This document shows, in pieces, positions 1 through 7,898 of a stretch of 64,000 bases of DNA (position 1 is its first letter; each line of letters opens with the position of its first letter). The position numbers and the translations under genes are program-made. Origin of the DNA: Pseudoalteromonas galatheae. Lineage in GTDB: Bacteria; Pseudomonadota; Gammaproteobacteria; Enterobacterales; Alteromonadaceae. Location: the NCBI RefSeq assembly GCF_005886105.2, contig NZ_PNCO02000001.1, forward strand, positions 2,725,001 to 2,789,000. The letters are read 5' to 3'. Below the pieces are notes generated by a model that saw only the letters and a list, made by a program, of their open reading frames with translations, ran no database searches and was not told the DNA's origin.

Positions 1-99
1 TCGCTCGTGCTCCACAAGCTCATAAGGCATGTTGAGTTCATGTAAAAGCCAAAGCACTCTTGTCGAGCGTGACTCGTTTAAGTGGTGAACAGTTAACAT
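1..99 (-). CDS. glutathione S-transferase, N-terminal part (cut by window edge)
   Basis: The reverse strand reads 33 codons from an ATG at 99 to the window edge, so the rest of the gene lies outside. The visible peptide begins MLTVHHLNESRSTRVLWLL and continues HELNMPYELVEHE. This is the beta-alpha-beta start of the thioredoxin-like domain of glutathione S-transferases, where the Ser in NESRST sits at the usual glutathione-activating position. The family conjugates or reduces electrophiles with glutathione in the cytoplasm. The oxidoreductase at 124-1185 ends just upstream on the same strand, 24 bases away, so the two may be co-transcribed as a small detoxification group. The substrate cannot be told from this fragment. 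Confidence 0.75.
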   Translation of the reverse strand, partial: MLTVHHLNESRSTRVLWLLHELNMPYELVEHER

Positions 100-123
100 C
101 GATTTATCCTTCCTAAAATTTAG

Positions 124-1185
124 TTATACCAGCTCGTCTGGACCTAAACGCACAACAAGCTTGCCAAAGTTTTTACCCTCTAGTAAGCCAATGAACGCCT
201 CAACAGCATTATCCATACCCTCAACTAGATGCTCTTTGTATTTAATCTTGCCCGCGTTTAACCATGGTTGCATCGCTTCGCTAAACTCGTTGTATCTATG
301 CCCATAATCATCGAATACAATAAAGCCTTGCATTTTCACTCGCTTAGTAAGCAGTGTCGCCATCAACATAGACATACGATCAGGTCCTGGTGGCAATTCA
401 GTGGCATTATACTGAGAGATCAACCCACAAAGTGGGATCCGAGCACTTGAGTTAAGCAGTGGCATAACCGCATCGAACACCTTACCACCCACATTTTCAA
501 AATAGACGTCGATACCAGATGGGCAAGCCTGAGCTAACTGCTCTGCGAGATCATCCTTACGATGATCAAGGCAGACATCAAAACCAAGTGCCTCAGTAGC
601 GTAACTGCACTTTTCAGCGCCACCAGCAATACCTATTACTCTACAGCCTTGCAGTTTTGCTATTTGTCCAACAAGGCTCCCTACAGCACCTGTTGCTGCA
701 GCAACCACTACAGTTTCTCCAGCTTTTGGCTGGCCGATATCCATCAATCCCATGTAGGCAGTAAGGCCTGGCACCCCTAAAACGCCCAAGCTATATGATG
801 GGTTGGGTAAATTGTTATCTAACTTAAGTAAGCCCGTGCCATCCGAAACGCTATAGTCCTGCCAGCCACTCATCGCGAGTACCCAGTCACCTTGGGTAAA
901 TTTAGGGTTATTCGATTCTTCGACTCGGCATACCGTACCACCCACCATCACTTCGCCGATAGCAACCGGATCTGCATAGGATTTTGCGTCGCTCATACGG
1001 CCACGCATGTAAGGATCTAACGACAAAAAGACGGTACGAAGAAGCACCTCTCCCTCTTTTAGCGTTGGGATCTGTGCTTCTTCATAATTGAAATTTTCTT
1101 GCGTTGGTGCACCATGTGGGCGCGACGCCAAGGTAATGCGACGATTCGTTTGTGCGTTTTGAGCTTGGTTTATTGCGTTACTCAT
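124..1185 (-). CDS. NADP-dependent MDR-family oxidoreductase (CurA / leukotriene B4 dehydrogenase-like)
   Basis: 353 residues, the usual length for zinc-independent medium-chain reductases that reduce alpha,beta-unsaturated ketones and aldehydes with NADPH. The N-terminal part has the family motifs FLSLDPYMRGRM and GEVMVGGTV. The Rossmann part has the nucleotide-binding motif AAATGAVGSLVGQ near residue 165, followed by GCRVIGIAGG and the family signature FENVGGKVFDAV. No catalytic-zinc cysteine set is visible, as expected. The ATG at 1185 has a purine-rich stretch upstream. It follows the DJ-1/PfpI gene at 1210-1905 by 24 bases on the same strand, and a LysR gene diverges from that pair, so control by that regulator is a reasonable inference. 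Curcumin reductase is only the nearest named relative. Confidence 0.85.
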   Translation of the reverse strand: MSNAINQAQNAQTNRRITLASRPHGAPTQENFNYEEAQIPTLKEGEVLLRTVFLSLDPYMRGRMSDAKSYADPVAIGEVMVGGTVCRVEESNNPKFTQGDWVLAMSGWQDYSVSDGTGLLKLDNNLPNPSYSLGVLGVPGLTAYMGLMDIGQPKAGETVVVAAATGAVGSLVGQIAKLQGCRVIGIAGGAEKCSYATEALGFDVCLDHRKDDLAEQLAQACPSGIDVYFENVGGKVFDAVMPLLNSSARIPLCGLISQYNATELPPGPDRMSMLMATLLTKRVKMQGFIVFDDYGHRYNEFSEAMQPWLNAGKIKYKEHLVEGMDNAVEAFIGLLEGKNFGKLVVRLGPDELV

Positions 1186-1209
1186 GATTTATTCCTTTTG
1201 ATAAGCAGG

Positions 1210-1905
1210 TTACAGCTGGTTTAGGTACGTCAGCATTTTCTCAGCGACAAGTTCAGAGCTTGCTGGATTTTGTCCTGTAAACAGTAAGCCATCTCTAATG
1301 GCAAACACATTCCAGTCATCCACTTTTTGGAAATCTGCACCTCGTTTAACCAGCTCATCTTCTAATAAAAATGGCACGACATCAGTTAGCCCGACGGCCT
1401 CCTCTTCACTATTCGTAAAACCAGACACCACCTTACCTTTTACCAGATATTCGCCCGATGTAGCTTTTACATCCATCAGCACAGCGGTTGCATGGCATAC
1501 CGCACCAACTGGTTTATCTGCAGCTAAAAAGGAACTGATCAATTGGATTGAATTGGTATCTGTTGCTAAATCCCATAGAGGTCCGTGACCGCCTGGGTAA
1601 AATACGGCGTCAAAATCTGCCGCGTTCACCTCTGCTAGCGGCAGCGTATTTGCCACCAGTTCCTGCGTTTTTTGATCATCAAAATAGCGCTTAGTACTGT
1701 CGGTTTGGAAATCAGGCTGTTCGCTTTTTGGGTCAATTGGCGGCTGACCACCTTTTGGTGAAGCAAGCGTTACTTCTACCCCTGCATCCACAAAGGCATA
1801 GTAAGGTGCAGCAAACTCTTCAATCCAAAACCCTGTCTTCTCACCTGTGTTGCCTAGTTCTGCATGTGACGTTAGCACCATTAAAATTTTCTTTGCTGTC
1901 ATCAA
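1210..1905 (-). CDS. DJ-1/PfpI family protein (type 1 glutamine amidotransferase-like)
   Basis: 231 residues of the DJ-1/PfpI superfamily, close to the Hsp31/YhbO-like glyoxalase and protein-repair branch. The nucleophile elbow is PVGAVCHATAVL with Cys137-His138. FYPGGHGPLWDL near residue 102 is the glycine-rich loop typical of Hsp31-like members, and WIEEF near residue 27 provides the acidic residue that usually contacts the cysteine. Members act on methylglyoxal or other reactive carbonyls, or as stress chaperones; which applies here is not decidable. Two adjacent Met codons (1905 and 1902) could each start it. It is first in a two- or three-gene set with the oxidoreductase and the glutathione S-transferase, which fits an electrophile-stress role, an inference from context. 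Confidence 0.85.
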   Translation of the reverse strand: MMTAKKILMVLTSHAELGNTGEKTGFWIEEFAAPYYAFVDAGVEVTLASPKGGQPPIDPKSEQPDFQTDSTKRYFDDQKTQELVANTLPLAEVNAADFDAVFYPGGHGPLWDLATDTNSIQLISSFLAADKPVGAVCHATAVLMDVKATSGEYLVKGKVVSGFTNSEEEAVGLTDVVPFLLEDELVKRGADFQKVDDWNVFAIRDGLLFTGQNPASSELVAEKMLTYLNQL

Positions 1906-2060
1906 AATTACCTCTCATTCTTTGTTCAAACTTCAGACTATTTAGCCTGCGGATAAATATAAAAGTATGAGCTTAAGACTAGTTAAACAATGCAGACAAA
2001 AGCTAACTCTTTGTTCAAACAATTGATACAATGAATTTATCAAAGTCGATGGAGTAGTGC

Positions 2061-2966
2061 GTGGATATTTCGTTTGAGCAACTCAAAAGCATGGTTGTCT
2101 TTGCCCAAGTTATCGAGCAAGGCACTTTAAGTGGCGCCGCTAGGCATTTAAATTTGTCTCGCGCAGTGGTGAGCTACCATGTTAAAAAACTGGAGTCACA
2201 GTTAGGCATAAAATTGCTCAATCGCTCGACTCGCACCATTTCACTTACAGAAGCAGGTCGCGAATACTACCAGCGCTGCCGTGTGATTGCAGAGCAAGCC
2301 TTTGCCGCAAACCAGCAAATTGAGAATTTAAAGAAAGAGCCTATCGGTCTAATAAAGCTTACCTGCCCTGTTAATGTTGGCTTGCAAACCATAGTGCCTG
2401 CACTCAATGAATTTAGAGCTATGTATCCTAAGATCCAGCTCGATATCATGCTCACAGATGAAGTCGTCAATATCATCAAAGAAGGCATTGATCTGGCCAT
2501 TCGAGGTGCCCCACTTCCCGATTCAGGCTTGCAAGCCAGTAAACTTTCAGTGCTAGAAACCTGTCTGTGCGCATCGCCAGATTATTTGCAAAAGTATGGC
2601 GTCCCCAAACACCCCACCGATCTCTACCAGCATCAATGGGTGATTTACAAGCTGACATCGGGGGCGCTCACATTGAGTAAAGGGGCTAGGGCCTATAGCA
2701 TCACGATGAAGGGCGATATAAGCACCAACAATGCAGCGGCACGCACCGCTTTTGTGGAGGGTGGTCATGGTCTTGGACGAATTCCAACTTACGACGCGTT
2801 ACCAAAAATACAAGCCGGAACTTTGGTTCCTGTATTAGAAGATTACACCCTGCCAGACATACATGTTTATGGCGTTTTCCCTGAAGGCAATGCCAACTCT
2901 AAAAAAGTTCGCTTACTGCTCGATTTTCTAAAAGGGTATTTTCAGCGTCAACTGGTTGAAGCGTAA
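2061..2966 (+). CDS. LysR-family transcriptional regulator
   Basis: 301 residues with a GTG start preceded by GGAG nine bases upstream. The N-terminal winged helix-turn-helix covers about residues 5-65 (LSGAARHLNLSRAVVSYHVK, then LGIKLLNRSTRTISLTEAG). The effector domain follows from about residue 90. The sequence belongs to the large CrgA/AphB-like LysR branch, whose members often control a divergent oxidoreductase gene. It is transcribed away from the DJ-1/oxidoreductase pair across a 155-base gap, so that pair is its most likely target. The effector is unknown. Confidence 0.88.
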   Translation: MDISFEQLKSMVVFAQVIEQGTLSGAARHLNLSRAVVSYHVKKLESQLGIKLLNRSTRTISLTEAGREYYQRCRVIAEQAFAANQQIENLKKEPIGLIKLTCPVNVGLQTIVPALNEFRAMYPKIQLDIMLTDEVVNIIKEGIDLAIRGAPLPDSGLQASKLSVLETCLCASPDYLQKYGVPKHPTDLYQHQWVIYKLTSGALTLSKGARAYSITMKGDISTNNAAARTAFVEGGHGLGRIPTYDALPKIQAGTLVPVLEDYTLPDIHVYGVFPEGNANSKKVRLLLDFLKGYFQRQLVEA

Positions 2967-2990
2967 GCCTCAATCAATTGCATATTTAGC

Positions 2991-3560
2991 CTAGTAACTT
3001 TCAGCGGGCTTAAGTCCGTAGCGCTTTCCTAATTTGATGAGTCTGGGCTCTGCTACGCTTGGTTTTACCGTCAATACTTGGATAGGTAAATCATCTCCAA
3101 CCTGCAACTTGTCATAAAAATCTTTGTTATCCAGAATAAACTCACCTTCACGGCTGCCCTGAAATTGATAGCTGTACTCAACGAAATAGAAAGTCTCCTG
3201 ATGCTCCACTTCCCGGTCATACTCGTCTCGGTGAACATAAGTGTTAGATTCAATTCTTTTGTTAGTGATGGTGCCGAAAAGGTGCTTACCAAACTCTTTC
3301 GTCAATTCTTTTTCGTAGTAGTAGCGAATACTTGATGGCAGGGAAAAAGCGTACATTCCAAGAGGTATCAAGATAAATATAGCACCAAAAATAACAGCCC
3401 CAATACCTGCACCGTATTGCTCAGTTGCCCCAATGTAAATGGCGAATCCACCAACAATACAAAACGGAATGCCAATGGAGATAAGGCCCAAATGCTTGCC
3501 AATTGCAGCAAACAAAAACTTCAGCTTTGTAGAAAGTGATAACGATTTTTCCTTGGTCAT
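2991..3560 (-). CDS. Membrane protein with a DUF3592-like soluble domain, function unknown
   Basis: 189 residues. Two hydrophobic helices lie at about residues 23-47 and 53-75, followed by a soluble beta-rich region with the pattern FGTITNKRIESNTY, then FYFVEYSYQF and DLPIQVLTVKPSVAEPRLI. The pattern in which a polypeptide is read as V-x-Y-x-Y followed by G-x-x-hydrophobic-x-V-x-Y resembles the DUF3592 family of unknown function, but that match is by eye only. It converges on the LysR gene at 2061-2966 with a 24-base gap and has no obvious partner. No catalytic residues are apparent. Confidence 0.6.
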   Translation of the reverse strand: MTKEKSLSLSTKLKFLFAAIGKHLGLISIGIPFCIVGGFAIYIGATEQYGAGIGAVIFGAIFILIPLGMYAFSLPSSIRYYYEKELTKEFGKHLFGTITNKRIESNTYVHRDEYDREVEHQETFYFVEYSYQFQGSREGEFILDNKDFYDKLQVGDDLPIQVLTVKPSVAEPRLIKLGKRYGLKPAESY

Positions 3561-3708
3561 AACAGACTATGCTCCTTGCATAAGATTTATACTGCCATGA
3601 TAATAAAATATTTAGCCCTGTTGGTCGAGCAGATGCCTAAACTGCAGGATGAGATACTAATGTAAAGTGACCACACAATGATGAATAGGGATATGCAAGA
3701 AGGCTTTC

Positions 3709-4140
3709 ATGAAATATTTAGCACTTATAGCAACGATCAGCATAAGTAATTTAGCGGCTGCACAAGGCGAAGTAGCAGCAAAGTGGCAACTGGGACAATA
3801 CGCTGTATCCATTGGTGAAAAATGTGTCATTACCGTTTCGACCCCAGCCTCTAAGGAGATAATAGCAAACGGTTTCAATAACGACAAAGCCTGCAAAGTC
3901 GCCTTTCTAGCGCAAACCAACATTCCCAACGCTTACGTGATAGGCGGTGGACATATTCTTATCGTCGAACAGCAAACTATCCAATCAAAAAGCTGCAGAC
4001 GTGTATCAAAAGCGCTTTATTTACCAACCGATGGTCAAGCCGCATTGAGCACCGCTCAAATAGAAAGCGGCAACTGCGACGGCCATATAGAGCCAAACGG
4101 AGCGATGTATTTAATTTCATCTCTACAAAACCCAATTTAA
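3709..4140 (+). CDS. Small exported protein of unknown function
   Basis: 143 residues starting with a clear signal peptide, MKYLALIATISISNLAAAQG, with cleavage expected after the AxA motif near residue 18. The mature part has five cysteines (VSIGEKCVITV, DKACKVAF, SKSCRRVS, SGNCDG), compatible with disulphides in the periplasm. I do not recognise a family. An upstream AAGAAGG gives a plausible ribosome site. It stands alone between a convergent-side membrane gene and the small gene at 4332. Confidence 0.6.
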   Translation: MKYLALIATISISNLAAAQGEVAAKWQLGQYAVSIGEKCVITVSTPASKEIIANGFNNDKACKVAFLAQTNIPNAYVIGGGHILIVEQQTIQSKSCRRVSKALYLPTDGQAALSTAQIESGNCDGHIEPNGAMYLISSLQNPI

Positions 4141-4216
4141 AAGATCTACAGCACAGAAGTAATCCAACTACCGCTACCAAAACTTGCGCTGTCAGCACAG
4201 GAATTCGAAAAAAGCG

Positions 4217-4300
4217 GCTCAAAGTGAATTGAAAAAGCAATTCACTTTGAGCGTGCAACCACCAACAAAGTTGTTGATAGCCCAAAAGCTTGGGTATAAT
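4217..4300 (+). promoter_or_regulatory. Perfect 15-bp inverted repeat and promoter with smaller palindromes ahead of the 4332 gene
   Basis: GCTCAAAGTGAATTG (4217-4231) is repeated as its exact reverse complement at 4238-4252 with a 6-base loop. Next come CAACaaaGTTG near 4263 and CCCAAaagcTTGGG at 4281-4294, which runs straight into a consensus TATAAT at 4295-4300. A weak -35 (TTGTTG) lies at 4271-4276. On the reverse strand the large hairpin is followed by CGCTTTTTTCG, so it could also terminate leftward transcription, but no leftward gene lies upstream. The stacking of palindromes over a -10 box suggests an operator or leader structure. Confidence 0.5.
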
Positions 4301-4331
4301 TAGGCTTTTGGCCTCTTACATCCATAGCATT

Positions 4332-4640
4332 ATGAAAAAGCTCTCAAAAGTACAAGAAAAACAGCAAGCTTTGGTACTCACCATTGCAGACAAACTCGAA
4401 GAACAAGCTCGTGCAGAAATTCCCGGCATGGTGCAATGTTGGTTTGATGTGGAATATCACTTGTTCCCCGGCTCATTAATACTCTTTTTCCAATTTGAGA
4501 ATGAACAGGCATTGGAAGTCGCAAAGCCGGATCTTCTAAAATGGCAAAAGCGTTTAAGCGCCGCCATGCTGAAAAAAGGAGTGATTTTAAAAGATCTGCG
4601 TAAACATCTTACCTATACCCTACTCGGGCCTGAGGATTAG
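4332..4640 (+). CDS. Conserved-looking small cytoplasmic protein of unknown function
   Basis: 102 residues from the ATG at 4332. An in-frame upstream ATG at 4290 is less likely because it would overlap the TATAAT promoter box at 4295-4300. The protein starts MKKLSKVQEKQQALVLTIAD and alternates charged helix and a hydrophobic central segment (GSLILFFQFENEQAL). It has no signal peptide, no cysteine pair and no known motif that I can recognise. Its helical, basic C-terminal half (KWQKRLSAAMLKKGVILKDL) would allow nucleic-acid or protein binding but proves nothing. It is apparently a monocistronic gene. Confidence 0.6.
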   Translation: MKKLSKVQEKQQALVLTIADKLEEQARAEIPGMVQCWFDVEYHLFPGSLILFFQFENEQALEVAKPDLLKWQKRLSAAMLKKGVILKDLRKHLTYTLLGPED

Positions 4641-4800
4641 TTTATAAAGCAAAGATTTCAATAACTCACCAAAGCAGCTAACTTAATCTACTGCTGCGGT
4701 TTTTAGAACAATTGTATCGTGTTTTGGTTATTTTAATCTTGAAAAACCATGATTTGCCCTACATTATGGCGTACTTATTTTAGCTATTCGTTTTAGATAC

Positions 4801-5604
4801 ATGACACCACCAAACAACGTAATGTCAAAGCTAACTGCACTCGTAGAGGCTAAACTGTTTCAGAACTTTCTGATTGCAGTAATTTTGTTTAATGCTGTGA
4901 CACTGGGCCTAGAAACGACTCAGTTTGGCAAAAACAATGCAGCTCTACTGCACAAGATTGACTTTGTCATATTGATGATTTTTACCCTTGAACTCTTGTT
5001 GAAGCTGATTGTTTATCGTCTGAAATTTTTCAAGTCCGGTTGGAACATCTTTGACTTCGTTATTGTCGCTATCTCATGGGCACCTTCAACTGGAGCCTTG
5101 TCGGTGCTACGGGCGTTTAGAATTTTAAGGGTCTTAAGACTATTTTCTGTTGTTCCTCAGATGCGTCGGGTTATTGGTGCCCTTGGACACTCACTACCGG
5201 GTATGGCTTCAGTAATTGGCGTACTTGGCATTGTGTTTTATGTGTCTGCAGTACTCACAACAAAATTATTTGGCCAACACCCAGATCCCAACATGCAAGA
5301 GTGGTTTGGCTCCATTGGCGCCTCAGCTTACACACTGTTTCAGGTAATGACGCTAGAGAGCTGGTCAATGGGAATTGTCCGTCCGACTATGGAACTATTT
5401 CCGCAGTCTTGGTTGTTCTTTGTACCCTTTATCATTATCACCAGCTTTGCGGTACTTAATCTTTTTATCGGTATTATCGTCGATGCGATGCAAGTAATGC
5501 ATGAAGAAGAGCAAGGCAAACCTGATCAAGTTTTAGCGACCAAAGAAGATATTTTGCGGGTTGAAGAGAAGCTCAATGAGCTTTTAAAAAGCAAAAACCG
5601 CTAG
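4801..5604 (+). CDS. Voltage-gated sodium channel, NaChBac family
   Basis: 267 residues, the normal size for a bacterial one-domain channel that assembles as a tetramer in the inner membrane. The S1-S3 helices lie at about residues 20-95. S4 is LRAFRILRVLRLF with Arg104, 107, 110 and 113 at every third position, the voltage-sensing pattern. The pore has the selectivity filter TLESWSM (184-190), matching the TLESW of NaChBac and NavAb, so sodium rather than potassium or calcium is expected. S6 covers about 205-232, followed by the cytoplasmic neck and a short coiled coil (about 243-266) that helps tetramers form. An alternative ATG lies at 4822. Such channels are common in marine and alkaliphilic bacteria and link to motility and pH homeostasis. 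Confidence 0.92.
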   Translation: MTPPNNVMSKLTALVEAKLFQNFLIAVILFNAVTLGLETTQFGKNNAALLHKIDFVILMIFTLELLLKLIVYRLKFFKSGWNIFDFVIVAISWAPSTGALSVLRAFRILRVLRLFSVVPQMRRVIGALGHSLPGMASVIGVLGIVFYVSAVLTTKLFGQHPDPNMQEWFGSIGASAYTLFQVMTLESWSMGIVRPTMELFPQSWLFFVPFIIITSFAVLNLFIGIIVDAMQVMHEEEQGKPDQVLATKEDILRVEEKLNELLKSKNR

Positions 5605-5615
5605 CGTCTAGAATA

Positions 5616-5650
5616 GCGCAGAAAACGCAGTTGATTTACGTTTTCTGCGC
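5616..5650 (+). terminator. 12-bp hairpin after the sodium channel gene
   Basis: GCGCAGAAAACG at 5616-5627 pairs perfectly with CGTTTTCTGCGC at 5639-5650. It starts 12 bases after the channel stop codon. It has no U-tract after it, so it is either a weak terminator or a 3'-end stabilising hairpin. The remaining 190 bases up to the next gene show nothing clear. Confidence 0.5.
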
Positions 5651-5839
5651 GCCTATTACATCAGAGCAGCCGTTTTGCTACAGCATCATTCAGGCATATA
5701 TCCAATCCCACCTACAATGATCAACACACCATTAAGCCATTTGATAATATCGCTATGTATACTTCTAATAGTTGGAGAATTTACTCAATTGGTATAAGCT
5801 GCCAGAGTTCCAGATAAACCCGAAAAAGAGGAATATACC

Positions 5840-6607
5840 TTGGATAAAAGAATTGAGCCTGAGCTACCAAGTATTACGCCCGATTTAGATCAGGTTGAAG
5901 CGTTTAAAGACTCTCTCAATCAAGCGAATAATAAGGTATCTACGTCGAACACCTCCTCCAAATCAAAAGCAATAAAAACCCAAAAAACAGGTGTCATAAA
6001 CTGGATAAGCATTGCTGCCATTATTGCTCTGGCCGCATCAGTATTTGGGCTCTATGGGCAGCTTTCAGCAACACAAACGCAATTACTCGAATCAACAAAA
6101 CGCATTGCCGAGCTTGAGCATACGCTCACTGCCACAGATGAAGAGATGGATTTGTCTGCAGGTGCAATGCAAGCAAAGTTGAACACACTTACCGAGCGCA
6201 CAGACGAGCTTTGGTCACAGATGGATAAACTGTGGGCGTCAGCGTGGCGACGAAACCAATCAGAAATCAAAAAGCTTGAGGAACAAGCAAGTAATAATGC
6301 TAAAAGCCAAACCAGTACAACTACTAGGGTGGAAGCACTATCTCAGAGCCAAACGGAGCTTGCTTTAAAACTCTCGCTAATAGAAGAGCAACAGCAAGCA
6401 GCTAACGTACTCAAAAACCAAATTGCCGCAATCAATGATGACGTTGATCAGTTAAAGTCTCAAACGCAAAGCCGAGACTCGAAACAAATTGAGATCGGAG
6501 GAAGCCTTGCCCAAATAGAAATGACGCAAACCGCACTGGCAGAAAAGCTAGAGCGCTTGGAGCGTAGATTGGCGGCCGCGACCGTAACGCAACCTAGCAC
6601 GAATTAA
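5840..6607 (+). CDS. Inner-membrane-anchored coiled-coil protein of unknown function
   Basis: 255 residues with a TTG start that has AAGAGGAA just upstream. An acidic, Ser/Thr-rich N-terminal region of about 50 residues would be cytoplasmic. One membrane helix follows at about residues 52-74 (WISIAAIIALAASVFGLYG), then about 180 residues of heptad-like, Gln/Glu/Leu-rich sequence broken near residue 135 by LWSQMDKLWASAWRRN. The layout (one helix, long periplasmic coiled coil) is seen in envelope scaffolds and division-associated proteins. I do not recognise the family, and the neighbours do not suggest a role. Confidence 0.65.
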   Translation: MDKRIEPELPSITPDLDQVEAFKDSLNQANNKVSTSNTSSKSKAIKTQKTGVINWISIAAIIALAASVFGLYGQLSATQTQLLESTKRIAELEHTLTATDEEMDLSAGAMQAKLNTLTERTDELWSQMDKLWASAWRRNQSEIKKLEEQASNNAKSQTSTTTRVEALSQSQTELALKLSLIEEQQQAANVLKNQIAAINDDVDQLKSQTQSRDSKQIEIGGSLAQIEMTQTALAEKLERLERRLAAATVTQPSTN

Positions 6608-6845
6608 CCCGTCATAATCAACAGCTACTTTAGTAACATGAGTTGGCTGCGAACTCACGCAACCAATTCAGCTTTTATTCTCTTCGGCATTCACAAAGTC
6701 CCTCGCCAGCTCATAAAATATAACGTAAAATACCCTACTACATTTCTGTATTTATTCGAGTGTAAGCTTTACGCTTAAATCAATACACATTACCTACTCA
6801 GGCATACTGTTTTGCCGATTGAGTATTTTTTGCTTGAAGGCAACT

Positions 6846-7160
6846 ATGAAAAAGACATTTGAACTAATTCACCCGAAAATCAAACTTGAAAGACGCGTTG
6901 ATGCGGTTAAGCATGAGCTTAAAAAATACCTAAAGCGCGAGCGCAACAAAACTCTGCCTGCAGGGGCTGATTATTGGGATTTTGATTGTAAGTTTGGTAA
7001 TACAGAAGCAGAAGCCGAGCCAGTGCACCTATCACAACTAAACAAATTGATTGATAAAACGCAAACTGAAAACCTCACTTCCTTTTATGTTGAGATTTTA
7101 GCAAAGCCAGGCTATAGAAAATCAAACGATTTATCTGACGATGAGTTAGAAGACTACTAA
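6846..7160 (+). CDS. DUF6172-like small protein
   Basis: 104 residues from the ATG at 6846, preferred over the in-frame ATG at 6819 because family members begin MKKTFxLxHPKIK and because AAGGCAAC precedes it. The sequence has the pattern KHELKKYLKRERNKTLP, then DYWDFDCKFG, recalled from proteins named DUF6172. It ends in a very acidic tail (DLSDDELEDY). It is probably cytoplasmic and of unknown function. It is followed by a stretch with two GTCGAGC palindromes before the next gene. Confidence 0.65.
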   Translation: MKKTFELIHPKIKLERRVDAVKHELKKYLKRERNKTLPAGADYWDFDCKFGNTEAEAEPVHLSQLNKLIDKTQTENLTSFYVEILAKPGYRKSNDLSDDELEDY

Positions 7161-7174
7161 ACCCACTTCTGAAG

Positions 7175-7263
7175 GTCGAGCTTTAGCTCGACAACATCTG
7201 CTCTATCCCGAAAACGCAGATTGCTCGACCCCAGCAAAAACGTAGGTCGAGCTTTAGCCCGAC
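7175..7263 (+). repeat. Two copies of a short palindrome (GTAGGTCGnnC family)
   Basis: GTCGAGC-ttta-GCTCGAC occupies 7175-7192, and a near copy with one mismatch, GTCGAGC-ttta-GCCCGAC, occupies 7246-7263, the second preceded by GTAG. Related palindromes with a GTAGG-TCG start occur at 9617-9632 (TCGCCAT-tg-ATGGCGA) and, on the other strand, at 11443-11458 and 11562-11579. They are dispersed, noncoding and able to form hairpins. Confidence 0.6.
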
Positions 7264-7373
7264 AACACCAGCCCTACTCCTACAATACCAACTGGCACAA
7301 AATCAAGCGCATGATATAATCGCTCGTCGAATTTTTGCTGGCACTACTGCCAGTATAGTGAGAATTAAAAAGT

Positions 7374-7877
7374 ATGAACGAGTCATTTGTAGCAATCGGA
7401 TTAGTAAACCCTAAATCACCAACCAACGTGGGTGGCGTATTACGGGCCGCAGGTTGTTATGATGCGCAAGCCATCTACTTTAGCGGCAATCGTTACGCAA
7501 GGGCTGCAAAGTATCATACGGATACAAAAAACGTTGCCGACAATATTCCCATCAAACAAGTTGATGATTTCATCAGTTTAAAAGTAGCAGGCCGTGCGCT
7601 TGTCTGTGTTGAGCTGGTAGAGGGCGCAACCCCACTGCCACAGTTTACTCACCCCGACAATGCGTTATACATTTTTGGTCCTGAAGATGGCAGTCTGCCA
7701 CAAGAAATCGTCGATGCCGCCGATGCCGTGGTGTATGTACCAACCATAGGCTGCATGAACTTAGCCGCGACAGTCAATGTGTTGTTATATGATCGCATGG
7801 CAAAACGTTCAACCGGGTTTGATGCCTCGCAGATACTCACCAGTCGCGATATCAATAACCGCCTAACGGTTGAATAA
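7374..7877 (+). CDS. SpoU/TrmH-type RNA methyltransferase (SPOUT fold)
   Basis: 167 residues, the size of a bare SPOUT catalytic domain. It has the three SpoU motifs: motif 1 NPKSPTNVGGVLRAAG (about 13-28), motif 2 FGPEDGSLPQEI (about 101-112) and motif 3 CMNLAATVNVLLYDRM (about 127-142). Such enzymes transfer a methyl group from S-adenosylmethionine to a ribose 2'-OH in tRNA or rRNA, binding the cofactor in the C-terminal trefoil knot. No RNA-recognition domain is fused, so the target base cannot be named. It is flanked by a repeat-bearing gap and a convergent desaturase gene. Confidence 0.85.
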   Translation: MNESFVAIGLVNPKSPTNVGGVLRAAGCYDAQAIYFSGNRYARAAKYHTDTKNVADNIPIKQVDDFISLKVAGRALVCVELVEGATPLPQFTHPDNALYIFGPEDGSLPQEIVDAADAVVYVPTIGCMNLAATVNVLLYDRMAKRSTGFDASQILTSRDINNRLTVE

Positions 7878-7898
7878 GCTTTTGCAGTAAACAGCTTT

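Noticed and set aside
4290..4331. Longer start for the gene at 4332
   Set aside because: It would place the start codon over the TATAAT box; the second Met has better context.
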